Shown here: piece after piece, positions 19,970 to 25,197 of the stretch | Layout: every line of letters starts with the position of its first letter | How positions within the stretch are numbered: position 1 is the stretch's first letter | Source: a virus | Virus record (IMG/VR): IMGVR_UViG_3300024308_000058 | Span: 1-25,197 of that record | Length of the DNA: 25,197 nucleotides | Reading direction: 5' to 3' (one strand) | Position numbers and translations under genes: made by a program | The notes under the pieces: generated by a model | The model's database searches: none | The model's input: the letters and a program-made list of their open reading frames with translations, nothing else | What the model was told of the DNA's origin: nothing

Positions 19970-22031
19970 CGTGCGCCAAGGCGTTGCCGAGATGATCAGG
20001 CCGCCGCGCCGCATTAGGGTGAGCGAAGGTGCGAGGGTGCTGCAGGTGGCCAATGCCGCAGGCGCCGCCGGTTCCTGGGATCCAGACACGACGCCCTACA
20101 TGGTCGAGCCGCTGGATACGACCGGAAGCCGCCATTACGAGGCCGTGGTGTTCGTAGGGCCGGCGCGGTCGGGCAAGACCATCTCGCTGATCGATGCGCG
20201 TCTGGCCTACCTGATCACCTGCAACCCGGCCGACGCCATGGTTGTGCAGATGTCCAAGGATGCCGCTGAGGACTACAGCAAGACCCGTATCGCCCGCAGC
20301 ATCGCCGCCAGCCCGGAGCTACGCTCCCGCCTGAGCCCGCGTGCCCACGACGACAACATCCTGCTGAAGTTCTTCCGGTCGGGAATGTCGCTGCGCATGG
20401 GCTGGCCGTCGGTGTCGGTGCTGTCGGGCAAGGACATCCACGACGTCCTGATGACGGACGTGGACAACTACACCGGCGACCTGACGATCGACGAGTGCTT
20501 CGGCCTGGGCCTGAAGCGCACGCAGACCTACATGTCCGCCGGCATGGTGGTGGCCGAGTCGAGCCCGGCAACGGACTACGCCGACGGCGCGTGGAAGCCG
20601 CTGCACCCGCACCAAGGCCCCCCGGCCGCTGGTATCGCCGCGCTGTATGCACGCGGTGACCGCCGGCGCTGGTACTGGCCCTGCCCGGAGTGCGGGGAGC
20701 GGTTTCAGGCAGCGCCAGGCTATGACGGATTCGCCCTACCGCCGATGGAGGAACTGCTCGAGCGGGTGGTGCTGGACGACGTGCAGAAGATGGCGCGGCA
20801 CTACTCGCTGCTGCACTGTCCGCACTGCGGCGTGGGGCTGCAGCACCGGTGGAAGGATGGGATGAACCGCGGCGGCGTTTGGGCTGCGGAGGGCCAGCTC
20901 GTGCACGCCGACGGCACGGTCACTGGTGAACGCCCGGAGGCGCGCATCGCCAGCTACTGGCTCGGCGGTGTCGCCGCGTCCTACCAGTCCTGGGAATCGC
21001 TGATCGAGCGCTACCTCCAGGCGCTACGCACCTTCGCCACCACCGGTGAAGAGCGCCCGCTGAAGACCACACACAACGTGGACGGGGCGATCAACTACGT
21101 GCCGATGGCGGCGCGCTCGGCCAGCGATCCGAACGAGATGCAGGAGCGCGCCGAGGTCTGGCCGGCTGGTGCTGTGCCCGCTGGGGTGCGCTTCCTGCTG
21201 GGAGAGGTCGACGTCCAGGCAAACCGCTTCGTCGTGCTGGTACTGGGCTTCGGAATCGGTGAATCCGGGCAGCTGGAGCGCTGGGTGGTGGATTCCTTCA
21301 CCCTGCGCACGTCCAAGCGCGAGGATGGCTCGGGCGGCTTCCTGCCGCTGGACCCTCCGAAGTACCTCGAAGACTGGGAACGCCTGGTCGAGAAGGTCAT
21401 CAGCCGTCGCTACCCGCTGGACGATGGCACCGGCCGCAGCATGCCAGTCCACGCCGTGGGCATCGACTGGGGCGGCAAGTCGGGCACCTCGGTGCGCGCG
21501 CTGGAGTTCTGGCGTTCGCTCAAGGCCCGGAAGCTGCACGCCAGGGTCAGACTGATCAAGGGCGATGCTCGCCGCGAGGGCGGGTTGTTCCGCGAGACCT
21601 TCCCCGACAGCAGCAAGCGCCGGGACCGCAAATCAGGCTCGAAGGGCGATGTGCCGCAGCTGCTGCTCAACGTCGACCGCCTGAAGGACACCGTCGACGC
21701 CAACGTGAAGCGGGCCGAGCCGGGTCCTGGCTACTACCACTTCCCCGACTGGCTGCCAGAGGCGTTCTACGCCGAGCTGACAGCAGAATCGAGGACGGCC
21801 AAGGGCTGGGAGAACTTGGCGAAACGACGCAATGAGGCGTTCGACCTGTGCGGCTATGCCGAGGGCATGGCGCTGTGGCTGAAGGTTCCGGCCATCAACT
21901 GGACCACGCCGCCGCCATGGGCCGCGCCGTGGGACGACAACCCAGACGTGAGGGCAGACGACGTCGCGCCGGCGCCAATGCCGCGTGCGCGCACCCGCCG
22001 CGTCATCCGAAGCAAGTACCTGGGACGCTGA
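19944..22031 (+). CDS. terminase large subunit, lambda GpA family
   Basis: The 695-aa protein has Walker A GPARSGKT at residues 72-79, the Walker B-like VLMTDVDNY, a zinc-like pair C..C (PCPECGERF, then HCPHCGVGL), and a C-terminal nuclease region with GIDWGGKSG and later acidic residues. It makes the staggered cut at cos and powers DNA packaging through the portal. Its ATG lies in the end of the small-subunit gene after GAGGG. Length is close to lambda GpA (641 aa). Confidence 0.95.
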   Translation: MTTYATARNVRQGVAEMIRPPRRIRVSEGARVLQVANAAGAAGSWDPDTTPYMVEPLDTTGSRHYEAVVFVGPARSGKTISLIDARLAYLITCNPADAMVVQMSKDAAEDYSKTRIARSIAASPELRSRLSPRAHDDNILLKFFRSGMSLRMGWPSVSVLSGKDIHDVLMTDVDNYTGDLTIDECFGLGLKRTQTYMSAGMVVAESSPATDYADGAWKPLHPHQGPPAAGIAALYARGDRRRWYWPCPECGERFQAAPGYDGFALPPMEELLERVVLDDVQKMARHYSLLHCPHCGVGLQHRWKDGMNRGGVWAAEGQLVHADGTVTGERPEARIASYWLGGVAASYQSWESLIERYLQALRTFATTGEERPLKTTHNVDGAINYVPMAARSASDPNEMQERAEVWPAGAVPAGVRFLLGEVDVQANRFVVLVLGFGIGESGQLERWVVDSFTLRTSKREDGSGGFLPLDPPKYLEDWERLVEKVISRRYPLDDGTGRSMPVHAVGIDWGGKSGTSVRALEFWRSLKARKLHARVRLIKGDARREGGLFRETFPDSSKRRDRKSGSKGDVPQLLLNVDRLKDTVDANVKRAEPGPGYYHFPDWLPEAFYAELTAESRTAKGWENLAKRRNEAFDLCGYAEGMALWLKVPAINWTTPPPWAAPWDDNPDVRADDVAPAPMPRARTRRVIRSKYLGR

Positions 22032-22032
22032 A

Positions 22033-22248
22033 ATGGCATTCACCACCAAGCAAGTCGAACAACTGGAAGCCGCGATCGCGGCCGGCGTGCTGAGCGTCCG
22101 ATATGCCGACCGCACCGTGACCTACCAGAGCCTGGTGGAGATGCGCCGCCTGCTGAAGCAGATGCGTGATGAGCTGGGTCAGGCCGCTGGTGCACCGCGG
22201 CGCCGCCGCATCGTACGCCTCTACCAATCGGGGACCGGCAATGTCTGA
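22033..22248 (+). CDS. gpW-type head-tail joining protein
   Basis: This small 71-aa protein (AFTTKQVEQLEAAIAAGVLSVRYADRTVTYQSL) closely follows the lambda W pattern of an N-terminal helix then a beta hairpin, with a basic tail. It closes the portal for tail attachment. The start follows the terminase stop by one base. An eight-base overlap with the portal start supports this order. Confidence 0.9.
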   Translation: MAFTTKQVEQLEAAIAAGVLSVRYADRTVTYQSLVEMRRLLKQMRDELGQAAGAPRRRRIVRLYQSGTGNV

Positions 22249-23722
22249 TACCGCCGAGAGCAGTTACCGCGCGGCCGGCAACGGCCGCCGCCTTCGTACC
22301 TTCCGGCCGACCTCGCTCGGGCCCAACGCTTCGCTGCTGGGCCTGCCGACGGTGCTGGCGCGAGCCCGGCACCTGGCCCGGAATGACCCGTGGATGGTCA
22401 GCGCGCTCAACAAGAGCGTGTCGAACGGCATCGCCACCGGCATCCAGGCGAAGCCGATCTGGGGCACGAAGGAGCACAAGAAGAAGGTCACCAAGCTGTG
22501 GACCCGTTGGGGCAAGTACGCTGACGCCGATGGCGTGCTGGTGTGGGAAGGCCTGCAGGCGCTCGCCTGGCGCGAGTGGAAAGAGGCCGGCGAGGTGTTC
22601 GCCCGCATCCGGTACCGGCGGCCCGAGGACGGCTTGCCTGTGCCGCTGCAGGTGCAGCTGATCGAATCGGAGCAGTGCCCGCAGCACTATAACGGCGTGG
22701 CCAGCAACGGCAACGTGATCCGGCAGGGCATCGAGGTCGATAGCATTGGCCGCCGAGTGGCTTACTGGATGTACCGGGAGCATCCCGGTGACCTGCAGCT
22801 GACGGTCAACGGCAACGAGCTGGTGCGCGTGCCGGCGGAGCAGGTGCTGCACCTGTATCGGCCGAACCGTGCGGGTGCGATGCGGGGAGTGCCGGGTTCG
22901 GCGCCGGCCCTGCTGCGCATGTTCAACCTGGACCGCCTCGATGACGCGGTGCTGGAACGCCAGGCCCTGGCCAACCTGTTCGCCGGCTTCATCACCACCG
23001 ACGCCAATGCGGAAGGAGAAGAAGGCGATGCCATCGGCGATCTGATCACCGGTGAGGACGCCGACGGCACGGCCATCGGTGGGCTGGAGCCGGGCACGAT
23101 GCAGGAGCTGCCACCCGGCCGAAAGATCACGTTCGCAGAGCCGCCCAGCGCTGGTTCGGACTACGCCGAGTTCCTGCGTGGGCACCTGCTGGCGATCTGC
23201 GCCAGCCAGGACGTGCCCTATGAGGTGCTCACCGGCGACCTGCGCAACGTCTCTGACCGCGCGCTGCGCCTGATCCTCAACGAGTTCCGCCGGGTTATCG
23301 AGCAGGACCAGTGGCTCTTCATGATCCCGATGTTCTGCCAGCGGGTCCGCGACGCCTTCATGGACCAGGCGGTGCTGTCGGGTCTGCTGAAGGTGCCGCG
23401 CTACGCGGCCCTGCGTGATGACGTGACCGAAACCCTGTGGGTGCCCGAGGGCTGGCCCTGGAGCCACCCGGTGCAGGACGTGACCTCCGAACTCAAGGCG
23501 GTGCGGTCGGGTTTCAAGTCGCGCAGCAAGGTAGTGCTGAGTGCCGGCGAGGATCCCGAACAGGTCGATGCCGAGCAGGCGCAGGACAACGCGCGTGCAG
23601 ACGCGGCCGGGCTTCGCTACGACAGCGACCCGAGGCGAACGAACACCTCCGGTGCCCGGCAGGACGACGAACCCGGCGCCTCTGGCGCCAACGACGATGA
23701 AAGGAATGACGATGACGAGTAA
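22241..23722 (+). CDS. portal protein, lambda B-type
   Basis: The 493-aa protein begins at MSDTAESSYRA. The conserved Phage_portal_2 segments are visible: ARHLARNDPWMVSALNKSVSN, a WREW region, RIRYRR, LIESEQ, VPAEQVLHLYRPNR, RGVPGSAPALLRMFNLD, and SQDVPYEVLTGD. The C-terminal 60 residues are acidic and disordered. Portal rings form the DNA channel and seed head assembly. A longer upstream frame is rejected. The 3' end overlaps the protease gene by 11 bases. Confidence 0.95.
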   Translation: MSDTAESSYRAAGNGRRLRTFRPTSLGPNASLLGLPTVLARARHLARNDPWMVSALNKSVSNGIATGIQAKPIWGTKEHKKKVTKLWTRWGKYADADGVLVWEGLQALAWREWKEAGEVFARIRYRRPEDGLPVPLQVQLIESEQCPQHYNGVASNGNVIRQGIEVDSIGRRVAYWMYREHPGDLQLTVNGNELVRVPAEQVLHLYRPNRAGAMRGVPGSAPALLRMFNLDRLDDAVLERQALANLFAGFITTDANAEGEEGDAIGDLITGEDADGTAIGGLEPGTMQELPPGRKITFAEPPSAGSDYAEFLRGHLLAICASQDVPYEVLTGDLRNVSDRALRLILNEFRRVIEQDQWLFMIPMFCQRVRDAFMDQAVLSGLLKVPRYAALRDDVTETLWVPEGWPWSHPVQDVTSELKAVRSGFKSRSKVVLSAGEDPEQVDAEQAQDNARADAAGLRYDSDPRRTNTSGARQDDEPGASGANDDERNDDDE

Positions 23723-25073
23723 GCCTGGTCTGTTGGCCCGAATGCTGGGTCGCGGCAGCCGTGCGCCCGTGGTGGCCTCGCTCGCTGCCGCGGTCCTCAA
23801 TCAGCCCCTGCTGGTGCAGCCGGCGATCGGTGAGGCACTAGTGGGCGGCTATTTGGAAGGGAAGGTCACCAGCGACGACAGCGTGCTGAAGGCCGACCGC
23901 TTCGAAGTGTCCGGCTCTGATGGGCAGCCGGTGGGCGTCGCCCAGAACCTGATCGGTGTGATCAACCTGTCCGGTGCGATGGTGAACCGGCCGATGCCCG
24001 GCGCCAGCGGCCCCGGGCCGGTGAGCTACGCCGCGGTGCGCGACACCTTCGATGAGCTGCTCAACGATGACGCGGTGACGTCCATCATCCTGCGGCTGGA
24101 TACGCCGGGCGGCATGGCGTCGGGCTGCTTCGACCTGGTCGACCACATGTTCGAGGCGCGCGGCCGCAAGCCGATGTACGCGCTGGTCGATGACCATGCG
24201 TACTCCGCCGGCTTCGCCCTCGCTTCGGCGTGCGATGAGATCTGGATCAGCCGCACCGGCGGCGTCGGATCGGTGGGCGTGGTCTGCTATCACCACGACT
24301 GGAGCGGCAACAACGCCCAGATCGGCCTGAAGGTGACGCCGCTGTTCGCCGGCGCCCGCAAGGTCGACTTCAACCCGAACTTTCCGCTCAGCGAGGAAGC
24401 GCACGCCGAGGCCATGGCCGATCTGGAGGACATGCGCACGATGTTCGTGGACACCGTGGCGCGGAATCTCGGCATGGAGGCTGAGGCAGTGCGTGCCACC
24501 GAGGCTGCCTGCTACCGCGGCCAGGCCGCCGTGGCAGTGGGCTTTGCTACCCGGCTCGGAACCTGGCACGACCTGATCGCGCACCTCGGCGCGGCCGAAG
24601 CGGCACCGCCGCCCGCGCCGGGTAATCCCGACCCGGGGGAAGAGCCGGAGGCAGCGGCAGCTCCTCCGGTGCCCGAGGCCGTACCAGAACCGCCTGCAGC
24701 CGTCGTGGAGAACCCGGCCGCAGCGCTGGCAGCCGCGATCGCATCCAGTGAACTGCCGCCGGCGCTCGCGGTGGCCCTCCTGCGCCGTCCCCCACAGGAG
24801 GGCGAACCAGTGGCCAGCGCTATCGAGTATGCGACCGAAGTGCAGGACGCCTGTGCTGCGGCGCTGCGTGGCGATGACACCCTCGCAGCCAGCTTCATCG
24901 AGAAGAACACCGACCTCGACACGGTGCGTGCACAGCTGCTGTCGATGAAAGCGGAGGAAGGCCGCAGCACCCAGGTCGTCACCGCACACCCGGCCTCAAA
25001 GGTCGACCAACGCGCCGCTGACATCAAGGCGCAGCTGAACCCCAACCACATCTACAAGAACCGAGGAAACTGA
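23712..25073 (+). CDS. S49-family capsid protease with scaffold tail (lambda C/Nu3-like)
   Basis: The 453-aa protein has an S49 (ClpP/SppA-like) fold at about residues 60-310: GVINLSGAMVN, then LRLDTPGGMASG, then the catalytic Ser motif DDHAYSAGFALASACDEIW, then GGVGSVGVVCYH. An Ala/Pro-rich hinge (about 310-360) leads to a helical C-terminal part that resembles the Nu3 scaffold, which in lambda is read from an internal start of gene C. Of several starts (23697, 23706, 23712), the last is best placed after AAAGGA. It matures the prohead. Confidence 0.9.
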   Translation: MTSKPGLLARMLGRGSRAPVVASLAAAVLNQPLLVQPAIGEALVGGYLEGKVTSDDSVLKADRFEVSGSDGQPVGVAQNLIGVINLSGAMVNRPMPGASGPGPVSYAAVRDTFDELLNDDAVTSIILRLDTPGGMASGCFDLVDHMFEARGRKPMYALVDDHAYSAGFALASACDEIWISRTGGVGSVGVVCYHHDWSGNNAQIGLKVTPLFAGARKVDFNPNFPLSEEAHAEAMADLEDMRTMFVDTVARNLGMEAEAVRATEAACYRGQAAVAVGFATRLGTWHDLIAHLGAAEAAPPPAPGNPDPGEEPEAAAAPPVPEAVPEPPAAVVENPAAALAAAIASSELPPALAVALLRRPPQEGEPVASAIEYATEVQDACAAALRGDDTLAASFIEKNTDLDTVRAQLLSMKAEEGRSTQVVTAHPASKVDQRAADIKAQLNPNHIYKNRGN

Positions 25074-25075
25074 CG

Positions 25076-25197
25076 ATGGAAATCTCCCTGGCCGGCACCC
25101 GTACCGGCGAATTCCTGCTGTCCGAAGCGGGCGGCGAGCGCAGCCGCGAACTGATCCGTCTGCCGGCCGGGCAGGGCATGCTGTCCGCCGGCACCCT
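25076..25197 (+). CDS. head decoration protein, lambda D-type (partial, 3' end off the window)
   Basis: The first 40 residues (MEISLAGTRTGEFLLSEAGG start, then LPAGQGMLSAGT) fit the HDPD head-decoration family, which stabilises the expanded capsid. A GAGGAAAC site precedes the ATG. It follows the protease gene as D follows C in lambda. The rest lies past the window's right edge. Confidence 0.8.
   Translation, partial: MEISLAGTRTGEFLLSEAGGERSRELIRLPAGQGMLSAGT

Noticed and set aside
22040-23800. 586-aa minus-strand ORF
   Set aside because: Long only because of high GC; it lies antisense to the well-recognised gpW and portal genes.
23838-24989. 383-aa minus-strand ORF
   Set aside because: Antisense shadow of the S49 protease gene.

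Overview
The window is the left and central part of a lambda-like siphovirus prophage in a high-GC gammaproteobacterium. The most likely host is a Stenotrophomonas/Xanthomonas relative. That host call is an inference from base composition, the tRNA sequence and the gene style; no chromosomal protein gene is visible. A complete tRNA-Ile2-type gene (CAT anticodon) lies at 43-118, where a prophage could be anchored, but no integrase is present in the window.

Layout, left to right. (1) 119-611: non-coding apart from two near-identical 8-codon mini-ORFs and a textbook terminator. (2) 612-1241: a rightward DUF4760-type membrane-anchored 'moron'. (3) 1207-7231: a long leftward early operon whose genes mostly overlap by a few bases. 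It encodes an AlpA/Xis-like protein, several unknown proteins, a DPPY DNA methyltransferase, a repeat-built accessory protein, a stand-alone OmpR-type winged helix and an exported SleB-like protein. A rightward moron (7302-7778) is wedged into the head of this operon between 55-bp direct repeats. (4) 7899-9310: the immunity region, with lipoprotein, unknown, CI-like repressor, and five matching operators at OL and OR. (5) 9317-15302: the rightward early operon, with YdaS-type Cro, a CII/YdaT-like protein, two paralogous HTH proteins, a YdaU/DUF1376 initiator carrying an iteron-like origin inside its gene, a lambda P-like helicase loader, a winged-helix protein, DUF1064 nuclease-like, KilA-N antirepressor, a 50-aa ORF and a zinc-ribbon protein. 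(6) 15369-16310: a third membrane-anchored moron. (7) 16311-16728: a structured non-coding late-control region with a repeat cluster, hairpins and a tRNA-Tyr-like gene. (8) 16729-19272: Dam-type methylase and the lysis cassette, in the order endolysin, holin, Rz, Rz1-like. (9) 19273-19465: candidate cos region. (10) 19466-25197: the lambda-type head module, comprising Nu1-like and GpA terminase subunits, gpW, portal, S49 protease/scaffold and the start of the decoration protein.

How it works together (inference from lambdoid logic). CI binds the ATAGC-N3-GCTAT operators to silence PR and PL. The repressor lacks a LexA/S24 peptidase domain, so induction may depend on the KilA-N protein or another route. 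In the lysogen, the cI operon (with its lipoprotein) and the three morons are the genes expected to be active, which makes them the candidates for superinfection exclusion or host conversion. After induction, the O/P-like proteins replicate from the internal iterons, and the late region drives lysis and head genes. The least explained features are the duplicated micro-ORFs at 411-535 and the repeat-flanked moron insertion at 7178-7863.
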